Shown: positions 26,145-35,062, counted from the first letter of the stretch. The stretch: DNA of 64,000 bases from Viridibacterium silvisoli (GCF_036017035.1 NZ_JAYXHS010000001.1:1240001-1304000); one strand, 5' to 3'. Notes: generated from the sequence alone by a model not told the origin. Program-made: numbers and translations.

Positions 26145-27057
26145 GGCCAACCGGGCAGGCCTGCGCCTTCGTCATATAGGCGGTCGCCTCGACACGCACA
26201 TCACCGTTCATGACAATCGGGTATGGGCCGCAGATCTCGTTGGCCACCTGAACATGATTCACCCTACGCGTCTGCAGGTCATCGGCGAGACCGAGTTCGC
26301 CTGGGCGCGCCGTCAGGCACGCGACAAGCTCGAACACCATCTGCTCGCCATTCTCGCGGCACCACCGCCCGGCATCATCGTGGCTGACGACTGCGAAGTG
26401 CCCGACATCATCCGCCGCAACTGCGAGGACGTTGGCGTGCCGGTACTGGCTTCGCCGCTGGAGTCCGCCCGCGTCATCGACGCTCTGCGCTCCTACCTTG
26501 CACGCAAGCTGGCCGAGCGGGTCTCGCTGCATGGCGTATTCATGGACGTGTTGGGTCTTGGCGTGCTGGTGACTGGCGACTCGGGCGCGGGAAAATCGGA
26601 ACTGGCGCTGGAGTTGATTTCACGCGGCCATGGTCTGGTTGCAGATGACGTGGTGGAGATTTCGCGCATTGCCGCTGGCGTGCTTGAAGGCCGCTGCCCG
26701 GAAATGCTCAAGGATTTCCTCGAGGTGCGTGGTCTCGGCATCCTCAACATCCGCACGATCTTTGGCGAGACAGCTTGTCGCCGCAAGATGCGTCTGCGTC
26801 TGATCGTACATCTGCAGCGTCGCACGCCGGGCCATGACGAGCCCTTGCGCCTGACCCTGGAAGACGAAGAGCAGGATGTGCTGGGAGTGGGTATTCGCCG
26901 CATTGTGCTGCCCGTGGCGGCAGGCCGCAATCTTGCCGTGCTGCTCGAGGCGGCTGTGCGCAACGCGATCCTGCAGCTGCGTGGCATCGATTCAGCGCAG
27001 GAGTTTGTCGATCGCCAGCGCCATGCGCTTGATAGCGAAGATCCTTTCGAGCATTGA
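26113..27057 (+). CDS. hprK: HPr kinase/phosphorylase
   Basis: 314 residues. Bifunctional kinase and phosphorylase acting on a Ser of HPr/NPr. The Walker A loop is GDSGAGKS (residues 155-162). The catalytic His and acidic residues lie in HGLVADDVVEI, and the family signature is LEVRGLGILNIRTIFG. The ATG at 26113 is used; an upstream in-frame ATG at 26071 lies deep within ptsN. rapZ, the usual next gene, is absent: a convergent FHA gene follows. Confidence 0.95.
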   Translation: MRRTSVAQLFEANRAGLRLRHIGGRLDTHITVHDNRVWAADLVGHLNMIHPTRLQVIGETEFAWARRQARDKLEHHLLAILAAPPPGIIVADDCEVPDIIRRNCEDVGVPVLASPLESARVIDALRSYLARKLAERVSLHGVFMDVLGLGVLVTGDSGAGKSELALELISRGHGLVADDVVEISRIAAGVLEGRCPEMLKDFLEVRGLGILNIRTIFGETACRRKMRLRLIVHLQRRTPGHDEPLRLTLEDEEQDVLGVGIRRIVLPVAAGRNLAVLLEAAVRNAILQLRGIDSAQEFVDRQRHALDSEDPFEH

Positions 27058-27071
27058 CAGTCGACCACAGC

Positions 27072-27105
27072 AAATGAAAAGGGCGCCGCGGCGCCCTTTT
27101 CATTT
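27072..27105. terminator. Bidirectional intrinsic terminator between hprK and the FHA gene
   Basis: A perfect 34-bp palindrome has arms AAATGAAAAGGGCGCC and GGCGCCCTTTTCATTT around a 2-base centre. It gives a GC stem followed by a T-run on both strands, exactly between two convergent operons. Confidence 0.85.
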
Positions 27106-27124
27106 ATTGGTAACGGAGCAGCGC

Positions 27125-28099
27125 TTATTGGCGCTCGCCGATGTCGAACACCATCGGCTCGCAGCCTGCTTCGAGTGGCGAGTAGCCGAAGCCGATACGA
27201 CCGTGCGGTGGCAATTCACATTCGCCGCGCTTGAGCAGGACTTCAACGCCGTGCTCGTCGACGAGGTAGGTGCCATTGGTACTGCTGTCGATGAGCACGA
27301 AGTGACCGTGACGCCATTCGATGCGCGCATGCTGGCGTGAGGCACGGCGATCGGTGACGACCAGATCGTTGGCCTCTTCACGTCCGGCAAGCAACACAGG
27401 TTTGTGTTCGGACACCAGCATGCTGGCGCCGTGATAGCGCAGCAGCAGACGGGTGCGTGCGACCTCGCCTTCCGGCGCGGCGCTGGGCACCGGACGTGGT
27501 CGCGACGACGGCATGATGGAAGGTTGCGGCGGCGGCACGGTCAGCGGGCCGAGCGAGCTGAGTGCTTGCAGGTTGCCAGGTTGCAATTCCTGCAAGGGCA
27601 TTTCGAGACCGCCGGTGGTCACCGACATCTGCGCAGAGGTATTCAGATTGGCGCGCATGCCTTCGGAAAAATGCGACACGGCATCGTTCGAAACGAGGAT
27701 CTGGCCGGCTGCGGCGAAGGGCAGCAGGCCGAGCGCCATATCTGTATCGGCCGGATTGAGCTTCGCGCCAGCCCCGGCATGCAGCACCACACGTACGGCG
27801 AGATTGATGCCGGACACGGGTGGCAGCTGCGAGATGCGCTTGATCATATCGTTCGCTGCCAGCGCCGCGCTGTCGCTGCGCGGGAACGAAGCGATCATGT
27901 GCCCTGGCTCTGCAGGCAGGAGACTGCCGGCATAGGCTTGTATCGAGCGTTCGGCACGCGCCAGGGCGCGATCTACTGCGCGGGCAGCTTCAGCTGCACC
28001 GAGTTTCTCGGCCAGCGGCGCGGCGCCGGTGACTTCCGCCACCAATACACTCGTTTCACCAACCGCATCGCGCATCATTTTTCCCGGCTCCGTTGCCAT
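27125..28099 (-). CDS. FHA-domain protein with degenerate nucleotide-cyclase domain
   Basis: 324 residues. The N-terminal about 165 residues resemble a class III cyclase homology domain. However, the first metal site FxDIxG reads VLVAEVTG and the second GDG reads EPGHMIASF, so both metal-binding Asp residues are lost and the domain should be inactive. The AVRVVLHAGAG strand remains. A Pro/Ser linker follows (about 205-230), then a C-terminal FHA domain with GRE, SRQHARIEW and DSSTNGTYL, the phosphothreonine-binding residues. The ATG at 28099 overlaps the ttcA stop (TAATG). A start at 28114 is possible. The role is unknown; it may be a phospho-Thr-reading scaffold. Confidence 0.82.
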   Translation of the reverse strand: MATEPGKMMRDAVGETSVLVAEVTGAAPLAEKLGAAEAARAVDRALARAERSIQAYAGSLLPAEPGHMIASFPRSDSAALAANDMIKRISQLPPVSGINLAVRVVLHAGAGAKLNPADTDMALGLLPFAAAGQILVSNDAVSHFSEGMRANLNTSAQMSVTTGGLEMPLQELQPGNLQALSSLGPLTVPPPQPSIMPSSRPRPVPSAAPEGEVARTRLLLRYHGASMLVSEHKPVLLAGREEANDLVVTDRRASRQHARIEWRHGHFVLIDSSTNGTYLVDEHGVEVLLKRGECELPPHGRIGFGYSPLEAGCEPMVFDIGERQ

Positions 28100-29016
28100 T
28101 ACTGCGCCCCCCATGTCATCCAGCGGACAGGGCTTTCATTCATGCCCGGGCTGGTCGGGAGATCTGGCTCATCGAACACGAGATCACCTTCCGCAAGCGG
28201 CGCGTCACGTTCCAATGTCTTGAAGTCATAAAGCATGCCATCGGCCAGATGGCTTGGCACTACGTTCTGAAGGGCAGTGGCGATGGACTCGATGCGGCCG
28301 GGATAGAGGCGGTCCCAGTCGCGCAACATGGCCTTGATCTGCTTGCGCTGCGCATTTTCCTGCGAGCCACACAGGTTGCAGGGAATGATCGGGTAGTTCA
28401 TGGCGCGCGCGAATTTTGCGAGATCGGCTTCAGAGCAGTACGCCAGCGGGCGAATCACGATGTGCTGGCCGTTGTCGCTGACCAGCTTCGGCGGCATGGC
28501 CTTGATCTTGCCGCCGAAGAACATGTTGAGGAACATGGTCTCGATCAGGTCTTCGCGATGATGACCGAGCGCGATCTTGGTCGCACCGAGCTCTTTGGCG
28601 ACGCGGTAGATGATCGCGCGGCGCAGGCGAGAGCACAGCGAGCAAGTGGTTTTGCCCTCGGGGATTTTCTCTTTGACGATGGAGTAGGTGTCTTCAGTGG
28701 CGATGTGATATTCGACACCGACTGACTCAAAGTACCTGGGCAGCACGTCGGCGGGAAAGCCGGGCTGCTTCTGGTCTAGGTTCATCGCGATGAGGCGGAA
28801 CTTTACTGGCGCGCGTTCACGCATGGCCATCAGCAGCGTAAGCAGCGAATAAGAATCCTTGCCACCTGAACAGCACACGAGGACGACGTCGCCCTCTTCG
28901 ATCATGTTGAAGTCGGCAATGGCTTGACCAACCGAGCGCGTCAGGCGTTTTTTGAGGCGCTCAACGGTGCTTGAGAGCTCCGGTGCAGCGGCGGGTTGGT
29001 CGATGACAGTTTCCAT
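28099..29016 (-). CDS. ttcA: tRNA 2-thiocytidine(32) synthetase TtcA
   Basis: 305 residues. ATP-dependent enzyme that thiolates C32 of certain tRNAs using an iron-sulfur cluster. The PP-loop is SGGKDS (residues 50-55). The cluster cysteines lie in CSLC and in the later CNLCGSQE, as in the TtcA family. A Leu-rich tail leads to MTWGAQ. Its stop overlaps the start of the FHA gene, implying co-transcription and translational coupling. Confidence 0.95.
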   Translation of the reverse strand: METVIDQPAAAPELSSTVERLKKRLTRSVGQAIADFNMIEEGDVVLVCCSGGKDSYSLLTLLMAMRERAPVKFRLIAMNLDQKQPGFPADVLPRYFESVGVEYHIATEDTYSIVKEKIPEGKTTCSLCSRLRRAIIYRVAKELGATKIALGHHREDLIETMFLNMFFGGKIKAMPPKLVSDNGQHIVIRPLAYCSEADLAKFARAMNYPIIPCNLCGSQENAQRKQIKAMLRDWDRLYPGRIESIATALQNVVPSHLADGMLYDFKTLERDAPLAEGDLVFDEPDLPTSPGMNESPVRWMTWGAQ

Positions 29017-29283
29017 GATTCACAGGCGGGCTAGCTTTTTTTGAATTATATGATTGGCGCAACGCACAAAGAGTCCTCCTTTGTGATCAATGATGGCCAA
29101 CAGCCTCGAATTTGTCACGACATGGCCGAAAAGACCAGCTCGCGGATTTTAGTTGGTATCCCAGCGGACGGAAGGCGCAAATTGGGGGTCCAAACGTGCC
29201 CTTGTCCTCCCTTGCGCCGGATTTCCCCTGCAGCAGAATGTTCCCCCTTCGCAAGATTTGAACCTGCCTTGCCGGTCTGGGGC

Positions 29284-30237
29284 TCAGACCATTGACGGTG
29301 TGCGGCAAGCTGCGAGGTATTCGTCGCGCAGACGCCCGACCAGGGTCGCAACTTCCGGCGCGTCATGGATGGTGGCCACCCCGTGGCCCGCGCTCCATAC
29401 ATCACGCCAGGCCTTGGCCTCCTCCGCCAGATCCTTGAGTACCGCCTTGCCGATGCCCGCTTGCAGGGATTCGCGCGTATGTCCGGCAGCCGTCAGTGAG
29501 GGCAGCAGGAAATTGGCGTTGGCGCCGGAAATGACGTCGGTATAGACGATGTCCTGTGCTCGGGCTTCGACCAGCATCTGTTTGTAGGCCGGCTGAGCGC
29601 GTGCCTCGGCGGTCGCGATGAAGCGTGTGCCGAGATACGCGAGATCGGCACCCAGGACTTCTGCGGCACGGATGGCGTAGCCGTCGGAGATTGCGCCGCC
29701 GAGAATCAGACAGCCGTCCCAGAATTCGCGGATCTCGCGCACCAGTGACATGGGGCTCTGCGTACCGGCATGTCCGCCCGCTCCCGCGGCGACGGCGATG
29801 ATGCCGTCCACACCGGCAGCGATGGCCTTGCGCGCATGGTGGGCGTGGATCACGTCCGAGAACACCAGCCCACCGTACCCATGAACGGCCTCGACTACGG
29901 CACCAGGATGGCCGAGGCTGGTGATGACGAAGGGCACGCGGTGGCGTACGACGATGTCGAGATCCTCCTGCAGGCGTGGATTGCTGGCGTGCAGGATCAG
30001 GTTGATGCCGTACGGCGCAAAGCTGCCTTGCGCAGCCTGTGCTTCGCTGCGGGCGGTTTCGATCTGTGTCAGCCACTCATCGAGCTGGCTGGCAGGGCGC
30101 GCGTTGAGCGCGGGCAAGCTGCCGGCGACGCCGGCGCGACAGGTTGCAATGACAAGCTCAGGGCCGGACACGAGAAACATCGGTGCGGCGATCGCGGGCA
30201 GGCGTAGTGCGCTGCGAAAGCTTGTGGGCAGGGACAT
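29284..30237 (-). CDS. Nitronate monooxygenase / 2-nitropropane dioxygenase family
   Basis: 317 residues. FMN-dependent TIM-barrel oxidoreductase. Family features are APMFLVSGPELVIATCRAGV at the first strand, the flavin loop VAAGAGGHAGT with the conserved His, GGAISDGYAIRAAEVLGADL, and GTRFIATAEA. It may detoxify propionate-3-nitronate or a related nitronate; the substrate is not certain. A GGTCTG/CAGACC hairpin (29274-29290) spans its stop codon. About 265 bases upstream of ttcA hold nothing I can identify. Confidence 0.88.
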   Translation of the reverse strand: MSLPTSFRSALRLPAIAAPMFLVSGPELVIATCRAGVAGSLPALNARPASQLDEWLTQIETARSEAQAAQGSFAPYGINLILHASNPRLQEDLDIVVRHRVPFVITSLGHPGAVVEAVHGYGGLVFSDVIHAHHARKAIAAGVDGIIAVAAGAGGHAGTQSPMSLVREIREFWDGCLILGGAISDGYAIRAAEVLGADLAYLGTRFIATAEARAQPAYKQMLVEARAQDIVYTDVISGANANFLLPSLTAAGHTRESLQAGIGKAVLKDLAEEAKAWRDVWSAGHGVATIHDAPEVATLVGRLRDEYLAACRTPSMV

Positions 30238-30310
30238 GACCAGCTCCAGTCTTGGCGGGCGCTCAGACTAGCACGCTGCGCCGAGCGGGGTCAGCGGCGA
30301 TAACCCCATG

Positions 30311-30344
30311 AAAAAAGCGCCAGAACCGCTCGGGCAATGGCGCT
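30311..30344 (-). terminator. Intrinsic terminator of the 30.4-30.9 kb gene
   Basis: Read on the minus strand, AGCGCCA (30338-30344) pairs with TGGCGCT (30316-30322) and is followed by a run of six T. It lies 22 bases past the stop of the hypothetical gene. Confidence 0.75.
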
Positions 30345-30366
30345 CCGTGTTGCGTGTGTCAGGCCC

Positions 30367-30909
30367 TCAAGTACCGAGCGAGCCCTTGAGCATCTGCGAC
30401 ACCTGAACGCGCAGCGCATCCGCTTGCGAGCGGCCGTTGCGCGAACCTCGCAGGGCCCGATACCAGCGCGACATGGCTTGCCGCGCGGCTTCCTGATCCT
30501 GCACCTGTTCCAGATCGTTGATGACGCCAGCCGCCATTACGCCGAGGTTTTCCCGGGCACGCGCCATCATGAAGTTGCTGGCCGTCATCCAGTCATCCGT
30601 CAGGCCGCTGTCGGCGGCGGGGCGCACGGCATGTGATGTTGCTGTGTGAGGAGTGGCACTGATTTCGGCCAGGCCGCGCTCCACGAGTTCGTTGAGTTCG
30701 GCCATCACGTTCTGGCCGGGCAGCATGCTGACCAGCTCTCCGACTGTGCGCACGCCGTTCGCCAGCAGCAAGACACGTCGCATCGTGTAGGTCAGCCCTG
30801 CATCGCGTTGCGTAATGATTTCAGCGCCCAGCGAAGTCTTTTGCGGGATGAAGGCAGCGCTGGTACTTGGCACGGCTGCTGTGGTGGAAGTGGCGAGGTT
30901 GGCTTGCAT
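30367..30909 (-). CDS. Hypothetical protein with winged-helix-like segment
   Basis: 180 residues from the ATG at 30909, which follows GGAGAG. After a low-complexity N-terminus (STTAAVPSTSAAF), residues 35-90 (LTYTMRRVLLLANGVRTVGE to ELVERGLAEISA) have the helix pattern of small winged-helix modules seen in uncharacterised betaproteobacterial proteins. The C-terminal helices (about 115-178) include a basic stretch, RWYRALRGSRNGR. There is no signal peptide or membrane helix. It has its own terminator and stands alone, so it is probably a monocistronic gene. Function is unknown. Confidence 0.7.
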   Translation of the reverse strand: MQANLATSTTAAVPSTSAAFIPQKTSLGAEIITQRDAGLTYTMRRVLLLANGVRTVGELVSMLPGQNVMAELNELVERGLAEISATPHTATSHAVRPAADSGLTDDWMTASNFMMARARENLGVMAAGVINDLEQVQDQEAARQAMSRWYRALRGSRNGRSQADALRVQVSQMLKGSLGT

Positions 30910-31162
30910 GGCGATGCTCTCCGGAGACAGGAACGACAGCGGGTAATGCGACAAACGTGGGTGGCCGGTAAAAACAGCTGCCACCGGAATAGTTGTGTTC
31001 TTCTAAATTTGCGTCATGAAGCGGCATCTGTTGAATCAATGATTCTGATGCGACGTAACAAGAAAACGGAGATCCGCAGACAGATAAAGCGCGGTTGATG
31101 AATTTGATGAGTTTTGTGCCACGCAAGCCAAAAAACAGCTTATGTCCACACGGGCGAGCCGT

Positions 31163-32470
31163 TCAGCGCCTACAAACGGACGGGGCCGATTCACCCTGCA
31201 GCAGAAGATCCCAATCGACGTCTCCGCAAATAACGTGCTCATGCCCGTTGATGCGAACATGCGCCGAGACCGTGACGCACGTATTGCCGCTGCTGATCGA
31301 CACGTAGGGGCGTGTCACTTGCGGTTTGCCCGGGTGTTGCAGGGCGCGGCGGAAGTAGGGGCGGCGTGACCAGCGCGCACCGGGCATGACACCGAGTTCG
31401 CGCAGCACGCCCTGGCCGCGTTGCTCGCGTGCGCTGATATTGGTGCCGACCTGGCGCCCTTCCGCATCCAGCAGGTAAAAGCACTCCGCCGCAGGCTGGC
31501 TGAGGAAGCCACCTGCCGCGTTTTGCAGCGGCACGCCGCTCGAAAGCAGCACGCCGGCGTAGCCGATGGCGTTGAGGTAGGGCGCGATGCGTTGGTGATG
31601 CTGCGTTTCCTGTGCATGGATATGCTCTTCGTAACGGCTCCACAACGCGTCCAGCGCGGGCGCAACCGGCTGCGAATCCTGCAGGACATCGGGGGCCGGG
31701 CGGGCAAAAAACCAGCCCTGGCCGAAGTCGATGTCCGAGTCCATGGCGATCAGCGCCTGATCCAGCGTCTCGATGCCTTCCAGCAGGACCAGCGCACCCG
31801 TCTCGTGCAGCATGCTGACCAGGCGTGGCAACACGCGGCGCGCAGCGGCGTCGTGTTCGGTGCGCACGGCAAAGGAGCGATCGAGCTTCACGACATCGGG
31901 CTGGATGCGCCAGACACGGTCGAAATTGGAATGGCCCGCGCCAAAATCGTCGAGGGCCAGCCCGAGGCCCAGCGCACGCAGGGCAGCCGTGCCCTCTTCG
32001 AGGCGCACGCGATCGATGACGGCCTCCTCCACGACTTCGATGATGCAGCGATGGGCCGGCACGCCCGTACCAGCGACCATTGCGGCGACCATACGTGCGC
32101 TGTCGTCGGCGTCGAAACGGCCGAACAGTGCCGGGTGGAGGTTGAGGAACAGCCAGCCGCCAGCCGAGCGGGCATTCCAGGCGTGCATCAGCCGGCAGGC
32201 GCGATCGACCTGCGGCAACTCGCCGGTGGCGTCGACCAGCCGGAAGAAATCGGGCGGCGAAATGGTGGTGGCGCTATTGCCGGCAATACGCACCAGGCCT
32301 TCGTGACCGACCACACGACTGTGACTGAAACTGACGATGGGCTGGAACACGCTGCGGATGCTCAGGTCGCGCCAGCGCAGGCTCATGCGGTCGTTGTCGA
32401 GTTCGGCGCCGGGGGTGAAGTGCCTGAATTCAGGCGGGAGCCCGGCAAGGAAAGGACTGCTGTGGGACAT
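31163..32470 (-). CDS. EAL-domain phosphodiesterase with C-terminal PAS-like (YkuI-type) domain
   Basis: 435 residues, no membrane helices. The EAL domain spans about 35-270. The signature Glu is in HEGLVRI (EGL instead of EAL), and other catalytic residues are intact: Asn in LFLNLHP, Glu in IEVVEEA, Asp-Asp in ALDDFGAGHSN, Lys in VVKLDRSF, Glu in LLEGIET and Gln in GQGWFFARP. It should hydrolyse c-di-GMP. The C-terminal about 150 residues (ECFYLLDAEGRQVGTNI, RRPYFRRALQHPG, YVSISSGNTCVTVSA) resemble the PAS-like sensor domain of Bacillus YkuI. It stands alone; the 250 bases to the previous gene hold nothing recognised. Confidence 0.88.
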   Translation of the reverse strand: MSHSSPFLAGLPPEFRHFTPGAELDNDRMSLRWRDLSIRSVFQPIVSFSHSRVVGHEGLVRIAGNSATTISPPDFFRLVDATGELPQVDRACRLMHAWNARSAGGWLFLNLHPALFGRFDADDSARMVAAMVAGTGVPAHRCIIEVVEEAVIDRVRLEEGTAALRALGLGLALDDFGAGHSNFDRVWRIQPDVVKLDRSFAVRTEHDAAARRVLPRLVSMLHETGALVLLEGIETLDQALIAMDSDIDFGQGWFFARPAPDVLQDSQPVAPALDALWSRYEEHIHAQETQHHQRIAPYLNAIGYAGVLLSSGVPLQNAAGGFLSQPAAECFYLLDAEGRQVGTNISAREQRGQGVLRELGVMPGARWSRRPYFRRALQHPGKPQVTRPYVSISSGNTCVTVSAHVRINGHEHVICGDVDWDLLLQGESAPSVCRR

Positions 32471-32662
32471 CTGCTGGCAATAACGTGATCGGTGTAAACC
32501 CCATTACGGCCATTGGAACCGGAACATGAGCAGTCCCCCATGCGTCATTCGACGTAGAGCGCTTGCGCAAACGAGTTGCGCCCGCATCTGGCGTTGTTGC
32601 CCCGCTCGCGCCATTTGCCCTGGCTCTCCCTACGGGGCGAATCAAAAGTACAAAGCATTTCC

Positions 32663-32689
32663 TTGATGGCGAGACGGCTCCGGTAAAAT
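32663..32689 (+). promoter_or_regulatory. Candidate promoter of the rep-like helicase gene
   Basis: TTGATG (32663-32668) and TAAAAT (32684-32689) are separated by 15 bases, slightly short, 45 bases before the ATG. The rest of the 264-base gap from 32471 holds nothing I recognise. Confidence 0.35.
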
Positions 32690-32734
32690 CGCGCCTGGTC
32701 CGCACTCCGTGCGACCGGAATCCAGCAGGTCCGA

Positions 32735-34726
32735 ATGCTCTCTCATCTCAATCCCCCGCAACGCGAAGCCGCGAAATACCTCGACGGCCCATGCCTGGTG
32801 CTGGCAGGTGCCGGCAGCGGCAAAACGGGCGTGATCACCCACAAGATTGCCTACATGGTGCGCGAATGCGGCATGGAGGCGCGCAACATCGCGGCCATCA
32901 CCTTCACAAACAAGGCGGCGCGCGAGATGGAGGAGCGCGTCGGTAAGCTGCTCGAAGGCGGGTTAGCGAAGGGGCTGACGGTGTGCACCTTCCACGCTCT
33001 GGGCGTGCGCATCGTGCGCCAGGAGGCGAAGTTCGCCGGTCTCAAGCCGCAGTTCTCCATTCTCGACACCTCCGACATCATGCAGATCGTTGCGGAGATT
33101 GCAGGCACCAACGACAAGAGCGTGGTGAAAGGTGTGCAGTGGGCGATCTCGGCGTGGAAGAACGCGATGATCACGCCGAGCGAAGCCGTGAAACTGGCGG
33201 ATGACGAGACCAAGGCGCTTGCTGCCTCGCTGTACCCGGCCTACGAGAAGACCTTGCGCGCCTATCAGGCCGTGGACTTCGATGACCTGATTGCCTTGCC
33301 CGTCAAACTGTTCGACGAACACGCCGAGGTGCTGGAGCGCTGGCAGAACAAGTTGCGCTACCTGCTCGTCGATGAATATCAGGATACGAATGGCGCGCAG
33401 TACAAGCTGCTGCGCCAGCTGACAGGCGTGCGCGGCGCGTTCACGGCGGTCGGTGACGACGATCAGGCGATCTACGCATGGCGCGGTGCTGACGTCGAAA
33501 ACCTGCGCTCGTTGCAGACGGATTTCCCGAAGCTCAAGGTCATCAAGCTCGAGCAGAACTACCGCTCTTCGAATCGCATCCTGAATGCGGCCAACACGCT
33601 TATCGCAAACAACACCAAGCTGTTCGAGAAGAAGCTGTGGTCGGACCATGGCATGGGCGATGCCATCAGCATCGTCGCCGCGCCATCTGCCGAGCAGGAA
33701 GCGGAACTGGTGGCGATGAAGATCTCCAGCCATCGCTTCGAGAACCGAGGTAGTTATGGCGACTACGCCATCCTGTACCGCGGCAATCACCAGGCGCGTC
33801 TGTTCGAGCAGCAGCTGCGCAATCACAAAATTCCGTATGTCATATCCGGCGGGCAGAGTTTTTTCGACCGCGCCGAGATCAAGGACGTCATGAGCTATCT
33901 GCGCCTGATGCTCAATGGCGATGATGATCTGGCCTTCATCCGTGCCATCACCACGCCGCGTCGTGGCATTGGCGCGGCGACGCTGGAATCCCTCGGGACT
34001 TATGCTGCGCAACGTGGCAGCAGCCTGTTCACGGCACTGTTCGAGGAGGGCGCAACCGAACACGTCGTGGCACGCCAGCTCGAGGGCATGCGTGAGTTCG
34101 GCAACTTCATCAACAAGCTCGAATACCGCGCGCAACGCGAAAGTGCGGCCGTGGTGCTCGAAGACCTGCTGCGTGCGATTGGTTACGAGGCACACCTGTT
34201 CGAAACCTGCGAGCAGCGCGAGGCGGAGAGCAAGTGGAGCAATGTGCGCGATTTCGTCGACTGGCTCAGCCGCAAGGGCGAGGCCGACAGCAAGAATTTG
34301 CTGGAACTGGCGCAGACGGTAGCGCTGATTTCCATGCTCGACAAAGGCGAGGAAGGCCATGAGGCCGTGCAACTGGCGACCCTGCACGCGTCCAAGGGGC
34401 TGGAATTCCCGCACGTGTTCCTCGTCGGCGTCGAGGAGGGCTTGTTGCCGCACCAGAGCAGCATCGACGGCGACACCATCGAGGAAGAGCGGCGCCTGAT
34501 GTACGTGGGGGTCACGCGGGCCCGGCGCACGCTCACCATCAGCTATTGCGAGCGTCGCAAATCGGGCAAGGAAATCCGCACCGTCGAACCCTCGCGCTTC
34601 ATCGGCGAAATGGGCGACGGGCTCAAATACACCGGCGGCAAGAAGGCAGAACCCGTGTCGCAGCAGGACGCGCTGGCCAAACTGGCCAAGTTGCAGGCGA
34701 TGTTCGGCACCAAACCGGCTTCGTGA
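32735..34726 (+). CDS. rep: ATP-dependent DNA helicase, UvrD/Rep family
   Basis: 663 residues, the length of Rep. All SF1A motifs are present: LNPPQREAA, LAGAGSGKT (Walker A), ITFTNKAAREM, CTFHALG, YLLVDEYQDTN (Walker B), VGDDDQAIYAWRGAD, LEQNYRSS, LATLHASKGLEFPHVFLVG and YVGVTRARRTL. A 3'-5' helicase that assists replication forks is expected. UvrD and Rep are close relatives. The length, the ATGG-less start MLSHLNPPQ and the absence of a long C-terminal extension favour Rep. Confidence 0.9.
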   Translation: MLSHLNPPQREAAKYLDGPCLVLAGAGSGKTGVITHKIAYMVRECGMEARNIAAITFTNKAAREMEERVGKLLEGGLAKGLTVCTFHALGVRIVRQEAKFAGLKPQFSILDTSDIMQIVAEIAGTNDKSVVKGVQWAISAWKNAMITPSEAVKLADDETKALAASLYPAYEKTLRAYQAVDFDDLIALPVKLFDEHAEVLERWQNKLRYLLVDEYQDTNGAQYKLLRQLTGVRGAFTAVGDDDQAIYAWRGADVENLRSLQTDFPKLKVIKLEQNYRSSNRILNAANTLIANNTKLFEKKLWSDHGMGDAISIVAAPSAEQEAELVAMKISSHRFENRGSYGDYAILYRGNHQARLFEQQLRNHKIPYVISGGQSFFDRAEIKDVMSYLRLMLNGDDDLAFIRAITTPRRGIGAATLESLGTYAAQRGSSLFTALFEEGATEHVVARQLEGMREFGNFINKLEYRAQRESAAVVLEDLLRAIGYEAHLFETCEQREAESKWSNVRDFVDWLSRKGEADSKNLLELAQTVALISMLDKGEEGHEAVQLATLHASKGLEFPHVFLVGVEEGLLPHQSSIDGDTIEEERRLMYVGVTRARRTLTISYCERRKSGKEIRTVEPSRFIGEMGDGLKYTGGKKAEPVSQQDALAKLAKLQAMFGTKPAS

Positions 34727-34891
34727 AGTCCAGCCCGATCGGGTCTGCCGGCCGGGCCGATCATGCGGGTATTTATCACGCCATCAATTACTCCGATTTG
34801 AAATCCGGCCGGATCCTTCATAAGTTGAAGAATCCGTGCAACTTCAAGACGTCCACAGAGATGTCCCTATCCGGGTATCGCGAGGTCGATC

Positions 34892-35062
34892 ATGGCAATC
34901 CAGAATACTTCTCCTGCGGCGCAGGGCGCCGACGACGATTTTTCCGAGCAATTCCAGCCAGCACCGCTGAGCTGGCTGCTGACCTGGTTGTTCCGGCCGC
35001 GCCATGCACAGGCCGTGAACGAGCAGGACGGGTTCGACGAACACATCAACGGACTTGCATGA
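34892..35062 (+). CDS. Small hypothetical protein, 56 residues
   Basis: The ATG at 34892 follows GAGGTCG and opens 56 codons. The sequence is an acidic N-terminus (GADDDFSEQF), then a short amphipathic or hydrophobic stretch with three Trp/Leu-rich turns (PLSWLLTWLFRP), a basic patch (RPRHAQ), and a polar tail. It lies in an otherwise empty 625-base gap between the helicase gene and zwf. No family is recognised. It could be a small membrane-associated protein or a chance ORF; the good ribosome site and biased composition favour a gene. Confidence 0.4.
   Translation: MAIQNTSPAAQGADDDFSEQFQPAPLSWLLTWLFRPRHAQAVNEQDGFDEHINGLA

Noticed and set aside
29251..29267. tRNA T-arm-like hairpin on the minus strand (GCAGG-TTCAAAT-CTTGC)
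   Set aside because: The T-arm fits, but no matching acceptor stem, D-arm or anticodon arm is found upstream; the neighbouring GGTCTG/CAGACC hairpin has the wrong loop size and overlaps the end of the nitronate monooxygenase gene.
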